Under the pieces are notes generated by a model that saw only the letters and a list, made by a program, of their open reading frames with translations, searched no databases and was not told the origin of the DNA. From positions 1-50,570 of the forward strand of contig JAMOLT010000005.1 of assembly GCA_027068915.1 (NCBI GenBank): a stretch of DNA of 50,570 bases, given 5' to 3'. The DNA comes from Sedimenticola sp. GTDB taxonomy: Bacteria > Pseudomonadota > Gammaproteobacteria > Chromatiales > Chromatiaceae. This document shows positions 34,370-43,476 of this stretch, piece by piece. Every line of letters begins with the position of its first letter. The stretch's first letter is position 1. The position numbers and the translations under genes are program-made.

Positions 34370-34948
34370 TCAATTCAATAAAGGTCGTAATTTCTTGTCA
34401 ATCGCATCACGGGCGCGGAATATACGTGACCGGACGGTGCCGATTGGACAATCCATTGCCTGGGCAATTTCTTCGTAACTGAGTCCTTCCAGCTCCCGCA
34501 AACTGATAGCGGTACGCAAATCATCCGGCAGCTCATTCAGCGCATCCCGAATGGTACGGGCAATTTCATCCTGCAACAACAAATGCTCTGGTGTATCAAA
34601 CTCCTTCAGCCTTGCACCAGAGTCCATTTGCTCTGCGGTTACCGCTTCCACATCATCTGTTGGCGGTCGGCGTCCTTTGGCAGCCAGATGGTTTTTTGCG
34701 GTATTGATGGCAATACGATACAACCAGGTATAAAAAGCGCTGTCGCCGCGAAATTTCGGCAGTGCCCGATAAGCCTTGATAAAAGCCTCCTGGCTGACAT
34801 CAAGCACCTCACTGCTGTCGTGTATATAGCGTGAGATGATATTTGCCACCTTTTGCTGGTACTTCAAAACCAGCAGATCAAAAGCCTTTTTATCGCCATT
34901 TTTTACCCGTTCCACCAACTTGAGGTCGGCTTCGGCATTCGAAGTCAT
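34370..34948 (-). CDS. rpoE: RNA polymerase sigma factor RpoE/AlgU
   Basis: 192 residues, an ECF sigma factor. Region 2 reads FDLLVLKYQQKVANIISRYI and DVSQEAFIKAYRALPKFRGDSAFYTWLYRIAINTAKN (cited as conserved region); region 4 is LEGLSYEEIAQAMDCPIGTVRSRIFRARDAI. It directs transcription of the envelope-stress regulon. First gene of rpoE-rseA-rseB-rseC-mucD. A sigma-E-type promoter directly upstream indicates autoregulation. Divergent from nadB, as in Pseudomonas. Confidence 0.96.
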   Translation of the reverse strand: MTSNAEADLKLVERVKNGDKKAFDLLVLKYQQKVANIISRYIHDSSEVLDVSQEAFIKAYRALPKFRGDSAFYTWLYRIAINTAKNHLAAKGRRPPTDDVEAVTAEQMDSGARLKEFDTPEHLLLQDEIARTIRDALNELPDDLRTAISLRELEGLSYEEIAQAMDCPIGTVRSRIFRARDAIDKKLRPLLN

Positions 34949-34996
34949 GGCTCACTTCCTGAGCCACACACCCATGGCTTTTGAATCTTATGCCAA

Positions 34997-35023
34997 TGTG
35001 ACATTCTTATTGTTATAAAGTTC
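34997..35023 (-). promoter_or_regulatory. Sigma-E-dependent promoter of the rpoE operon
   Basis: On the minus strand -35 GAACTT (35023-35018), a 16-base spacer and -10 TCACA (35001-34997). This closely follows the known sigma-E pattern GAACTT-N16-TCNNA. The rpoE ATG lies about 48 bases downstream. Confidence 0.75.
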
Positions 35024-35086
35024 TGTTTCATGAATACTTGACTGGTCTGAACCCTGTGGTCGAAACCCAAAAGATTACCCCCTATT

Positions 35087-36709
35087 ATGTCAAAAAAAAC
35101 GGATTATGATGTTTTAATTATTGGCAGCGGCGCAGCTGGCCTCAGCTTGGCTCTGCGCCTGCCTTCCGACACCAGTATCGCTGTGGTTGCCAAACGGGAA
35201 CTGATAGAGGGCAACACGCTATATGCCCAGGGCGGTATCTCTGCAGTCCTGGATGAGGCTGATTCTCTCGAATCCCATATCCAGGACACCTTACGCGCCG
35301 GTGCAGGCCTGTGCGATGAAGAAATCGTCAAGCTGGTGGTGGAGAATGGCCCACAGAACATCCGCTGGCTGCTGAATCAGGGTGTTGAATTCACCCAGCA
35401 ACCATCTACAGGATCATCGGGCTATCACCTGACCAGGGAAGGTGGCCACAGCCACCGCCGGGTTGTTCATGCAGCAGATGCAACAGGCAAAATGGTGGAG
35501 CTGAGCCTTGAGGACCAGGTACGCAAACGCCCCAACATTACTCTGCTGGAATACCATATTGCCATTGACCTCATCTGCACCCCGCGAGGCAACGGCAAGC
35601 AGCCCAGACGCTGCTATGGTGCCTACTTGCTGAACCTCAAGGACGACCGGGTGAAATCCATCGGCGCCCGCTGCGTAGTGCTGGCCACAGGCGGCTCGAA
35701 CAAGGTCTATCTCTATACCAGCAACCCCGATGTGGCAACGGGCGACGGTATTGCCATGGGCTGGCGCGCAGGCTGCCGTATCGCCAATATGGAGTTCATC
35801 CAGTTTCATCCCACCTGCCTTTATCATACAGATGCCAAATCATTCCTGGTAACGGAAGCCGTGCGTGGAGAAGGTGGCATCCTTATATTGCCCAACGGCA
35901 AACGCTTCATGGATGCCTATGACAAACGGGGAGAACTGGCACCCCGGGATATCGTGGCCCGCGCCATCGACAACGAAATGAAACAGCATGGCCTGGACAG
36001 TGTTTTTCTGGACATCAGCCACAGGGATACGAATTTCATTCGCAGCCATTTCCCGACCGTTTACAGCAAATGTCTGGAGCTGGGAATAGATATCACCCGT
36101 GAGCCCATTCCCGTTGTACCCGCCGCCCACTATACCTGCGGCGGCATCTGGACAGACAAGACAGCCCATACAGATATTCTTGGCTTGTACGCGGTTGGCG
36201 AAACGGCCTATACCGGGCTGCATGGCGCCAACCGCATGGCCAGTAATTCCCTGCTGGAGTGCCTGGTATTCAGTGAACTTGCCGCTGCAGACATAAGCTG
36301 CCAGTTGCAAAAGGAGGAAACACCCCGCCCTCCCCGGCTGCACTGGGACGAAAGCCGGGTTACCGATTCAGATGAGGCTGTGGTGGTAGCGCACAACTGG
36401 GATGAGTTACGGCGATTCATGTGGGATTATGTAGGAATCGTCCGCCGCAACAAGCGCCTCGCCAGGGCAAGACGCCGCATCAATCTGCTGCAGCATGAAA
36501 TACAGGAATATTACAGCAATTTCCGCGTGACCAATGATCTGCTGGAGCTGCGCAATCTTGCTGATGTCGCGGAGCTGATCATTCTCTCAGCCATGCGTCG
36601 CCGGGAAAGCCGCGGCCTGCATTTCAACCGGGACTACCCCTGGCAAGATGAAAACCAACGCCAGCCTACCATCCTGATTCCTGACAACTACGTCTCCAGC
36701 AAACGTTAG
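35087..36709 (+). CDS. nadB: L-aspartate oxidase
   Basis: 540 residues. FAD-binding motif [16 protein letters not shown] at the N-terminus; [34 protein letters not shown]-like [17 protein letters not shown] and HPTCLY are flavoprotein-subunit signatures; the capping region gives [14 protein letters not shown] and [19 protein letters not shown]. It oxidises L-aspartate to iminoaspartate, the first step of NAD synthesis, in the cytosol. Divergent from rpoE. The ribosome site is weak. Confidence 0.96.
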   Translation: MSKKTDYDVLIIGSGAAGLSLALRLPSDTSIAVVAKRELIEGNTLYAQGGISAVLDEADSLESHIQDTLRAGAGLCDEEIVKLVVENGPQNIRWLLNQGVEFTQQPSTGSSGYHLTREGGHSHRRVVHAADATGKMVELSLEDQVRKRPNITLLEYHIAIDLICTPRGNGKQPRRCYGAYLLNLKDDRVKSIGARCVVLATGGSNKVYLYTSNPDVATGDGIAMGWRAGCRIANMEFIQFHPTCLYHTDAKSFLVTEAVRGEGGILILPNGKRFMDAYDKRGELAPRDIVARAIDNEMKQHGLDSVFLDISHRDTNFIRSHFPTVYSKCLELGIDITREPIPVVPAAHYTCGGIWTDKTAHTDILGLYAVGETAYTGLHGANRMASNSLLECLVFSELAAADISCQLQKEETPRPPRLHWDESRVTDSDEAVVVAHNWDELRRFMWDYVGIVRRNKRLARARRRINLLQHEIQEYYSNFRVTNDLLELRNLADVAELIILSAMRRRESRGLHFNRDYPWQDENQRQPTILIPDNYVSSKR

Positions 36710-36714
36710 CCCGC

Positions 36715-36881
36715 ATTTCTCACCGGATCGGAAGCTCCTTATGGAAAAAAAACAATGATTCAATCCATTACCAATAATCAGATAATTGCCGGTATCTTCA
36801 CCCTGCCCTGTCCGGGTTTCCACCCGATCTGGCGGCGCATTTTGCCAGATCAACCGGAATTCCCGAACCCCGGTGAGAAAT
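36715..36881. repeat. 167-base block with perfect 12-bp terminal inverted repeats, after nadB
   Basis: ATTTCTCACCGG (36715-36726) is inverted at 36870-36881 (CCGGTGAGAAAT) without mismatch. Inside, GATCTGGC (36826-36833) and GCCAGATC (36844-36851) form a second perfect stem with a 10-base loop. It fills nearly the whole nadB-acetyltransferase gap. No target-site duplication is visible. It could be a small non-autonomous element or an RNA structure. Confidence 0.6.
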
Positions 36882-36896
36882 ACAGGTTAGCGCCCC

Positions 36897-37382
36897 ATGA
36901 TTGAAATTGTCATTGCTGACTATCAAAACCCGGCTCATCAACAGGCCATTCTGTATCTGCTCGATGCCTACGCCCGTGATCCCATGGGCGGCAACAACCC
37001 GCTGAGCGCCAGTGCCAGGCAGCGGCTTATTCCTGCACTGATTGCTCAGTCAGGTGCCCTGAGTATTCTTGCGTTTGACGGAGATATGCCCGTGGGACTG
37101 GTCAATTGCTTTCAGAGTCTGTCTACATTTCAGGCCAGGCCATTGCTCAATATTCACGATGTCACCGTTATGGCAGAATATCGCGGACAAGGCGTCAGCC
37201 AGATGATGCTTGAAAAAGTGGAAGAGATCGCATATCAGCGCGGCTGCTGCAAACTCACGCTGGAAGTGCTGGAGGGAAATCAGACCGCAAAAAATGCCTA
37301 CAGGAAATACGGCTTTTGCAGCTATGAACTGGATCCTGGACTGGGCCAGGCTCTGTTTTGGGAAAAGAAGCTCAGGTGCTGA
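36897..37382 (+). CDS. GNAT family N-acetyltransferase
   Basis: 161 residues. The acetyl-CoA-binding loop VMAEYRGQGVSQMMLEKVEEIA and the following ALEVLEGNQTAKNAYRKYGF-type segment (here LTLEVLEGNQTAKNAYRKYGF, split for reading) are standard GNAT motifs A and B. The substrate is unknown. It lies downstream of nadB on the same strand and overlaps the 3' end of the convergent perM-like gene by 11 bases. Confidence 0.88.
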   Translation: MIEIVIADYQNPAHQQAILYLLDAYARDPMGGNNPLSASARQRLIPALIAQSGALSILAFDGDMPVGLVNCFQSLSTFQARPLLNIHDVTVMAEYRGQGVSQMMLEKVEEIAYQRGCCKLTLEVLEGNQTAKNAYRKYGFCSYELDPGLGQALFWEKKLRC

Positions 37383-38409
37383 TCTTCAGCCGGCCATTTT
37401 CCGACATGGCCACGGCAATCGCCCGGGTCTGAGGGAAATTCGCCAGAACAATCATGCTGATCACGGTAATGGGCACACTCAGGAACATGCCGGTCACGCC
37501 CCACATCTGTCCCCAGAACGACAGCGCAAGAATCACCACCAGCGGGCTAAGATTGAGCGATGACCCCATCAAGCGCGGCTCCAGCACGTTTCCGATAAGC
37601 ACTTGCAGCGTCCCCAGTGAGACAAGCAAGGTAATGAAAGGCCCGAAAGTATCGAACTGCACCAGCGACAGTGCTGTCGGCAGCAGCACCGCAATCATGG
37701 ACCCAATAGTTGGAATGTAGTTCAGCATGAAAATCAGCAATGCCCAGAACGGTGCATAGTCCACCCCCACCCACAGCAAAACAGCATAGCTGAGAATCCC
37801 GGTCAGGGCACTTACCATGGTCTTGATATACACATACTGGCGGATCTGGATCTGTATGGCATCCAGCATCTGGGTGATTTTCCTGTGCCTGTCGGCATCC
37901 GGAAACATGATGCGCAATTTGATGCCAAAATAGCGCTCTTCCAGTAGCAGGAATACTACATAGATAGCAACCAGTCCCGCATTCCCGGCCAACCCCATGA
38001 TTGCGGCTGCAAAACTACCGATGATCCCGCCAAGATCCAGATCTTTCGCCCAGTGCGCGATGGCAGGAGCCACTTCTACGCCGGTTAACGAGGCCAAACG
38101 CTCCAGAATCTTTGTAACATTGTCCTGATAATTCGGCGCTGCAATTTTGACCTGTTCCACGGTATCGCCAATCATTTGCACCATACCACTCAACAGCAGG
38201 ACAACCACCACCAGCGCCAGGAAAAGGCTCACATGCTGAAAAGGCTGGATACCATAAATGGAGAGGCCGTGGATTTTCAGGGAAATGGCATCGATGATGT
38301 ACCAGATAATCAACGCGATGGCAAAAGGCACCAGCAGTGACTTGCCGATCACCAGGAAAGCAATTACTGCGGCCAGGGCGACGATGGTTGCAGTCAGTCT
38401 TTGTGGCAT
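37372..38409 (-). CDS. AI-2E/PerM family transporter
   Basis: 345 residues with about eight hydrophobic segments. The conserved parts are LNYIPTIGSMIAVLLPTALSLV, then VLEPRLMGSSLNLSPLVVILAL and WGVTGMFLSVPITVI, typical of the AI-2E transporter (PerM/YhhT/TqsA) family. Members export various small molecules or act as Na+/H+ antiporters, so a substrate cannot be stated. It follows the methyltransferase gene by 2 bases and ends convergently with the acetyltransferase gene. Confidence 0.88.
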   Translation of the reverse strand: MPQRLTATIVALAAVIAFLVIGKSLLVPFAIALIIWYIIDAISLKIHGLSIYGIQPFQHVSLFLALVVVVLLLSGMVQMIGDTVEQVKIAAPNYQDNVTKILERLASLTGVEVAPAIAHWAKDLDLGGIIGSFAAAIMGLAGNAGLVAIYVVFLLLEERYFGIKLRIMFPDADRHRKITQMLDAIQIQIRQYVYIKTMVSALTGILSYAVLLWVGVDYAPFWALLIFMLNYIPTIGSMIAVLLPTALSLVQFDTFGPFITLLVSLGTLQVLIGNVLEPRLMGSSLNLSPLVVILALSFWGQMWGVTGMFLSVPITVISMIVLANFPQTRAIAVAMSENGRLKIST

Positions 38410-38411
38410 GT

Positions 38412-38993
38412 TTAGGCTCCCTTTGATGCAACAATCATGGCCAGATCCGATATGTCTGTGGGCTGTAAACAGATTCCCCCGTCTTCCCGGTAATAGTGCA
38501 CCTGCAGCCCCTGAAACAAGTGCAGCAGCTCATTCTTTTCCAGGCGCCAGGCATTCGTTGATGGCCCTCTGTCCAGACACACATCCTGCACAAATGTCTG
38601 GTAGAAGATCATACCCTTTGGCCGCAGTGCCTGAATCAGCCGTGGTATGAGCGTGCGTTCAAGGAAAAACGATACCAGAATCAGATCAAAACTGGCTGCT
38701 TCAGGAGGACAAGCCGTCACATCCCTGACCTGTGTTTCGATCTTCAAGCCGTTTTCCCGGGCATGTTCCTCCAGCTGCGCAATGGCGACGGAGGAAAAAT
38801 CCCAGGCGTGGGTTTCAAGAGCGGATTGCGCCAGAAGCATGGCATTCGCCCCGCGCCCACAGGCAAGATCCAGCGCTTTTCCGGAATGCGGCAACAGATG
38901 CCTGTTTCTCAACAATACCTGGGCTGCGCTGCCCTGGCCATCAGCCTCCTGATGCCGCTGGTTCCATTTCTCGACAACATCCCCAGGAGTCAA
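38412..38993 (-). CDS. SAM-dependent methyltransferase, TehB-like
   Basis: 193 residues. The start is a TTG at 38993 overlapping the metZ stop (TTGA); no in-frame ATG is near. Motif I is ALDLACGRGANAMLLAQ, preceded by the typical VEKWNQRHQEAD start. FDLILVSFFLERTLIPRLIQALRPKGMIFYQTF is the class I methyltransferase beta4-beta5 region (quoted in part). TehB relatives methylate tellurite/selenite or unknown small molecules; the substrate here is undefined. Confidence 0.82.
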   Translation of the reverse strand: MTPGDVVEKWNQRHQEADGQGSAAQVLLRNRHLLPHSGKALDLACGRGANAMLLAQSALETHAWDFSSVAIAQLEEHARENGLKIETQVRDVTACPPEAASFDLILVSFFLERTLIPRLIQALRPKGMIFYQTFVQDVCLDRGPSTNAWRLEKNELLHLFQGLQVHYYREDGGICLQPTDISDLAMIVASKGA

Positions 38994-40174
38994 AGACTGC
39001 CCAGCCCGCGGGCGAGATCCGCCTTGATGTCTGCAATATCCTCAAGGCCCACGGAAATACGGATCAACCCATCGCTGATGCCAGACTCAGCCCGCTCTTC
39101 TGGCGCAACACGGCCATGGGTAGTGCTGGCCGGGTGAGTCACCGTGCTTTTGGTATCCCCGAGGTTGGCCGTGATAGACAGCAGTCGCGTGGCATCAATC
39201 ACTTTCCAGGCAGCAGCCTGGCCGCCTTCGACTTCAAAGGAAAGCACGCCGCCAGGCAGTTTCATCTGCTTGTTTGCCAGCGCTTTTTGTGGGTGGCTTT
39301 CAAGTCCCGGATAATGCACATGAATTACCCCGGGCTGCTCTTGCAGCCATCCGGCAAGTTCTGCGGCATTGGCGGAATGGGCTTTCATGCGTAAATCCAG
39401 GGTCTCCAGGCCATTAAGGAATACCCAGGCGTTGAAAGGACTCATGCTGGGGCCTGTGGTGCGCAACACGCCATAGACATCTTCACCAACTTTGTTTCTG
39501 TCCCCGACAACCGCTCCTCCCATGCAGCGCCCCTGGCCATCCAGATACTTGGTAGCGGAATGGATCACAATATCGGCACCAAAATCCAGCGGACGTTGCA
39601 GCACAGGGGTGCAGAAACAGTTATCCACCACCAGCAGACAATCATGTTCATGAGCCAGATCAGCCAACGCCTGTATATCGCCCAGCTCCCCCAGGGGATT
39701 AGACGGTGTTTCCACGAACAGCATTCTGGTATTGGGTCGAATGGCGGCTCGCCAGGCATCGATATCAGTCAGGGGGACATAGGAGGTTTCTATGCCAAAA
39801 CGCCCCAGATACTTGTTGAACAAGATCACCGTACTGCCAAAAATACTGCGGGAACTGAGCAGATGATCGCCCTGCTCCAACAGCCCCACACAGGTGGTCA
39901 TGATCGCCGCCATGCCCGTAGCCGTAGCCACACAGACCTCACCCCCTTCCATAACTGCCAGGCGCTCCTCAAAATTTCTTACGGTGGGATTGGTAAAGCG
40001 CGAGTAGATGTTACCGGCTTCATCACCGGAAAAACGGGCGGCAGCCTGGGCTGCGCTTTTATATACATAACTAGAAGTCGTAAAAATGGGCGGGGAATGT
40101 TCTCCCTCGGCAGTTCGATGGTGACCTGCACGAACCGCCAGCGTTGCCATTTTCCAGTCAGAATAATCGTCCAT
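38990..40174 (-). CDS. metZ: O-succinylhomoserine sulfhydrylase
   Basis: 394 residues from the ATG at 40174 ([17 protein letters not shown]), preferred because GGAG lies 6 bases upstream; an ATG at 40186 inside purF is possible. PLP lysine K209 lies in [13 protein letters not shown]57 and R59 in [16 protein letters not shown] and [17 protein letters not shown] are conserved in the Cys/Met metabolism PLP family, and the whole matches MetZ of Pseudomonas. It makes homocysteine directly from O-succinylhomoserine and sulfide. The purF-metZ pairing is the usual one. Confidence 0.92.
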   Translation of the reverse strand: MDDYSDWKMATLAVRAGHHRTAEGEHSPPIFTTSSYVYKSAAQAAARFSGDEAGNIYSRFTNPTVRNFEERLAVMEGGEVCVATATGMAAIMTTCVGLLEQGDHLLSSRSIFGSTVILFNKYLGRFGIETSYVPLTDIDAWRAAIRPNTRMLFVETPSNPLGELGDIQALADLAHEHDCLLVVDNCFCTPVLQRPLDFGADIVIHSATKYLDGQGRCMGGAVVGDRNKVGEDVYGVLRTTGPSMSPFNAWVFLNGLETLDLRMKAHSANAAELAGWLQEQPGVIHVHYPGLESHPQKALANKQMKLPGGVLSFEVEGGQAAAWKVIDATRLLSITANLGDTKSTVTHPASTTHGRVAPEERAESGISDGLIRISVGLEDIADIKADLARGLGSL

Positions 40175-40175
40175 T

Positions 40176-41690
40176 TCAGGCTCCATTGTGCAAATCGATC
40201 ACATCTGATTTGGTATCCCGTTCGGCTTTGGCATGGTCGTTACGATCATTTTCCAACACTTGCAGATACTCGCTGCTCACGTCACCGGTAACATACTCGC
40301 CATTGAAAACCGAAGCATCAAAGCGATCAACCTTGACCATACCCTTTTTCTGCACCGCATCAATCAGGTCTTGCAAATCCTGATAGATCAATTTGTCCGC
40401 ACCGATGATCTGGCAGATCTCTGCCGTGGTGCGGTTGTGCGCAACCAGTTCCGACGCCGCAGGCATGTCGATGCCATAGACATTAGGGAAACGCACCGGG
40501 GGAGCCGCCGAGGCCAGATACACCTTGTTGGCACCTGCATCCCTGGCCATCTGCACAATTTGCTTGGAGGTGGTACCGCGCACAATAGAATCATCCACCA
40601 GCAGCACATTTTTGCCCTTGAACTCTACATCAATGGGATTGAGCTTGCGGCGCACGGACTTTTTTCGCGCAGTCTGCCCCGGCATGATAAAGGTGCGGCC
40701 GATATAGCGGTTCTTGATGAATCCTTCCGTATAGGGCAATTTGAGCTTGTTCGCCAGGCTCAGGGCGGCAGTGCGACTGGTATCCGGTATAGGAATGACC
40801 ACATCGATATCATGATCCGGCCATTCGTTCCGGATTTTCTTTGCCAGCTTAACGCCCATGCGCAACCGCGCCTTGTGTACGAAAATATCATCGATGATGG
40901 AATCGGGTCTGGCAAAATACACAAACTCGAAGATGCAGGGCGAGCGTACCGCCTCTTCTGCGCACTGCCTGGCATGAAACTCACCGGTACGGGTGATGAT
41001 AATTGCTTCCCCGGGGGCTACATCCCGCACCAGCCGAAAACCCAGGGTATCCAGGGCAACACTCTCGGAAGCGATCATGAATTCCTTGCCGTCAGGCGTG
41101 TCACGTTCGCCAAACACCACGGGACGGATGCCATGAGGATCCCGAAAGGCAATCACACCATAGCCGGGAATCATTGCGACAGCAGCATAGCCCCCACGGC
41201 AACGCTTGTGCACCGTTTCCACAGCGCGAAAAATATCTTCTTCGTCAAGCGTCAGATGTGGCGGATAAGAACTCAGCCCGTGGGCAAAGATATTCAGCAG
41301 AATCTCTGAATCAGATTCTGTATTGATATGGCGCAAGTCTTCACGAAAAAGATCCTGCTTCAGCTCGTCTGCATTGGTCAAATTGCCATTATGGGCAAGA
41401 ACAATTCCATAGGGAGAATTCACATAGAAAGGTTGTGCTTCCGCTGAAGAAGAACAGCCAGCGGTGGGATAGCGCACATGCCCTATACCCATATTTCCCC
41501 GCAGCCGGATCATGTGGTCAGTTTTGAACACATCACTGGCAAGGCCGTTGTTCTTGCGCAAATGCAGCTTCCCGTTTTCACAGGTAACGATGCCAGCAGC
41601 ATCCTGACCACGGTGCTGCAGCACCAGCAATGCATCGTACAAGGACTGGTTGACAGGCCCCGTACCTACGATACCAACAATTCCACACAT
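40176..41690 (-). CDS. purF: Amidophosphoribosyltransferase
   Basis: 504 residues. The N-terminal nucleophile is Cys2 in MCGIVGIVG. The glutaminase domain continues with [11 protein letters not shown] and [12 protein letters not shown], and the PRPP-binding motif is [14 protein letters not shown] in the C-terminal half. It performs the first committed step of purine synthesis (PRPP plus glutamine to phosphoribosylamine). No iron-sulfur cysteines of the Bacillus type are evident. It lies 77 bases after cvpA, the common cvpA-purF pair. Confidence 0.96.
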   Translation of the reverse strand: MCGIVGIVGTGPVNQSLYDALLVLQHRGQDAAGIVTCENGKLHLRKNNGLASDVFKTDHMIRLRGNMGIGHVRYPTAGCSSSAEAQPFYVNSPYGIVLAHNGNLTNADELKQDLFREDLRHINTESDSEILLNIFAHGLSSYPPHLTLDEEDIFRAVETVHKRCRGGYAAVAMIPGYGVIAFRDPHGIRPVVFGERDTPDGKEFMIASESVALDTLGFRLVRDVAPGEAIIITRTGEFHARQCAEEAVRSPCIFEFVYFARPDSIIDDIFVHKARLRMGVKLAKKIRNEWPDHDIDVVIPIPDTSRTAALSLANKLKLPYTEGFIKNRYIGRTFIMPGQTARKKSVRRKLNPIDVEFKGKNVLLVDDSIVRGTTSKQIVQMARDAGANKVYLASAAPPVRFPNVYGIDMPAASELVAHNRTTAEICQIIGADKLIYQDLQDLIDAVQKKGMVKVDRFDASVFNGEYVTGDVSSEYLQVLENDRNDHAKAERDTKSDVIDLHNGA

Positions 41691-41767
41691 GAGTCAGAGC
41701 TTCCTGAAGTACATCATCAACAATGAACTGTTCATACTAATTCCTGTCCGGCAAGCTGCACAAGCAG

Positions 41768-42346
41768 TTACTGCGCCAGCGGCGGCGCTGGTGGCACGGG
41801 AACGACAGTTTCCGGCTTCGGCAAATCCGGCAAACCGGCGGTCAAAAACTGAAACTTGTCCGCCACCTCCGGCGGCAGCAGTTCCTTCAACCACAGCGCC
41901 AGTTCCTGAAAATAGGGTATCAGCACAGACTGCTGCCACCAGGGATCCTGCGGCAGGGGCGTCAATCCGGCCAGCAACACCAGAATCGCCATCAGCAACA
42001 CCCCTCTGGCAAGACCAAAAATCATGCCGATGAAACGGTCGCTACCACTCAACCCGGTGCTGTTGATGAGACGAATCACCAGATAGTTCAACAACCCACC
42101 CACCGCCAGGGACAGCACCATGAGGATAACAAAGGCCACACCCAGACGCACCGATGGTGTGGTGACAAAAGGCTCCATGCGCAAGGAAAGATCACGAAAG
42201 AATGTCCAGCTGATCCAGAACGCCAGCACCCATACGGCCAAAGAAAAAGCCTCCCGCACAAAGCCACGGATGAGGCTGATCAAGGCCGAGATCAGAACAA
42301 TGCCCAGTATGACAAAATCCACCCAGATGAGCTGCGTATCAGCCAT
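41768..42346 (-). CDS. cvpA: CvpA family membrane protein
   Basis: 192 residues with four hydrophobic segments in the first 130 residues. WVDFVILGIVLISALISLIRGFVREAFSL at the start and GLARGVLLMAILVLLAG are the CvpA signature. The Pro-rich tail (VVPVPPAPPLAQ) is variable. CvpA is known from colicin V production and envelope stress tolerance; its mechanism is unclear. Between dedD (2-base gap) and purF. Confidence 0.93.
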   Translation of the reverse strand: MADTQLIWVDFVILGIVLISALISLIRGFVREAFSLAVWVLAFWISWTFFRDLSLRMEPFVTTPSVRLGVAFVILMVLSLAVGGLLNYLVIRLINSTGLSGSDRFIGMIFGLARGVLLMAILVLLAGLTPLPQDPWWQQSVLIPYFQELALWLKELLPPEVADKFQFLTAGLPDLPKPETVVPVPPAPPLAQ

Positions 42347-42348
42347 GC

Positions 42349-42972
42349 TCAGGGATACCGGACAATCTGGCCTTTGACGCCGGAAATCTTGTTGATGCGT
42401 GGAAGCAGCTTTTGCGCACGTTTCTTGTCAAGCTCCGGCCCTACCTGAACCCGAAAATACTTCTTTCCAGCGACAGTGACCGCCGCAGGGTTCATCGTAT
42501 CCAGCCCCGCCTTGCGTAGCTTCTTCACCAGTTTTTCAGCACTGGCGCGGGAAGAGAAACTGGCCACCTGCACCACCCAGGCGGAAGGAGAAGATGAGGG
42601 TTTGGGGACGACAGGCTTTTTCTCGGCTTTCTGCCCGATTTTTATCTCAGGCTTTGTTTCGGAAACCACGGGGGGCTTTGACTTTGGTTTGACCTCAGGC
42701 TTCACTGCAACAGGCGCCGGGGGTGCGGCGGTGACATCCGGGGCCGGCGCATGGCTTGCTGGCGGGGTTTCGGGAGTGGGGAGCTCATCCTTCGGGGGAG
42801 CATCCTGCAACAGGGAAGGGTCAAAGTTCCGCGCCGGCTCCTCGGGGATGGAAGCCATTTTTTCCGGGTGCCTGACAACCGGCTTGTGGCTAAGCAACAT
42901 AGGCAGAAAAATGATTGCCAGAGCAACCAGCACCGAGGCACCAATAAGGCGGCGCTTTAACTGTTCATCCAC
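42349..42972 (-). CDS. dedD: SPOR-domain cell division protein, DedD-like
   Basis: 207 residues starting with GTG at 42972 (MDEQLKRRLIGASVLVALAIIF). One membrane helix at about 10-27, a Pro/Lys-rich linker (60-130), and a C-terminal SPOR domain (about 133-205: AWVVQVASFSSRASAEKLVKKLR ... FRVQVGPELDKKRAQKLLPRI, abbreviated). SPOR domains bind denuded glycan strands at the septum. The position before cvpA-purF and after folC is that of dedD in many gammaproteobacteria. Confidence 0.9.
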   Translation of the reverse strand: MDEQLKRRLIGASVLVALAIIFLPMLLSHKPVVRHPEKMASIPEEPARNFDPSLLQDAPPKDELPTPETPPASHAPAPDVTAAPPAPVAVKPEVKPKSKPPVVSETKPEIKIGQKAEKKPVVPKPSSSPSAWVVQVASFSSRASAEKLVKKLRKAGLDTMNPAAVTVAGKKYFRVQVGPELDKKRAQKLLPRINKISGVKGQIVRYP

Positions 42973-43236
42973 AGTTTGGATCCAGACCCAGGAATGTAAA
43001 GTTCACATTATAACCCAAGATCCGCGATTGATGGCGGCGCATAGCACAAGCTCTTGAGCTGTCCCGCTCTATGAAAAATCTCACCAGGCCTATGTGCATG
43101 GCTGCAATTTTTCATTACGCGATCCAAATCAATATCTTGCACTCTGTATCCACAATCAATCACGGATCTTCACCCGCGTGTGTTTTTCGGCTCGAACAGT
43201 AAACCCAACAGTTGGGTAAAGTTACCAGGCCTGTTT
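42973..43236. other. Intergenic DNA upstream of dedD
   Basis: First part of a 482-base gap. No plausible gene. It holds several small inverted repeats: ATGAAAAAT/ATTTTTCAT (43071-43079 and 43107-43115), and an almost continuous palindrome ACCCAAC-A-GTTGGGT (43203-43217). ACCAGGCCT occurs twice (near 43082 and 43223). Promoters of dedD must lie here, but I cannot point to one. Confidence 0.5.
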
Positions 43237-43476
43237 GGAAGCTCTGATTCCGTCTGGACGAAGCAGATTGTGATTGAAGCATTCAAGAACAAGGCGAAGG
43301 GTAGCGCAAGGCAGGATAGATGCAGGGATGTATCGTAGTAGAACAACGCAGGAGCATTTGTCGAGCAATTGCCAAGATCTTCAAAGCCCCTGCCCCTGAT
43401 CTACATCCCTGCAGGCCACACAGTTATCGGACGTTTCAATTGCAAGATGCGAGTTCACGACTTGATCAGAACTTCC
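43237..43476. mobile_element. MITE-like element of about 240 bp overlapping the folC 3' end
   Basis: The ends are GGAAGCTCTGAT (43237-43248) and, on the other strand, GGAAGTTCTGAT (from 43476), 11 of 12 matching as terminal inverted repeats. It encodes no transposase. TGCAGGGATGTA (43321-43332) is inverted at 43402-43413. The last 35 bases have a close relative after rseB (32713-32748). The TIR resembles IS5-family ends by eye. No clear target-site duplication is seen. Confidence 0.6.

Noticed and set aside
41691-41710. GGAAGCTCTGA before purF as another end of the MITE-like element
   Set aside because: Only 11 bases match, no second end fits within the 77-base gap, and AGGAAG at this place serves as a ribosome site.
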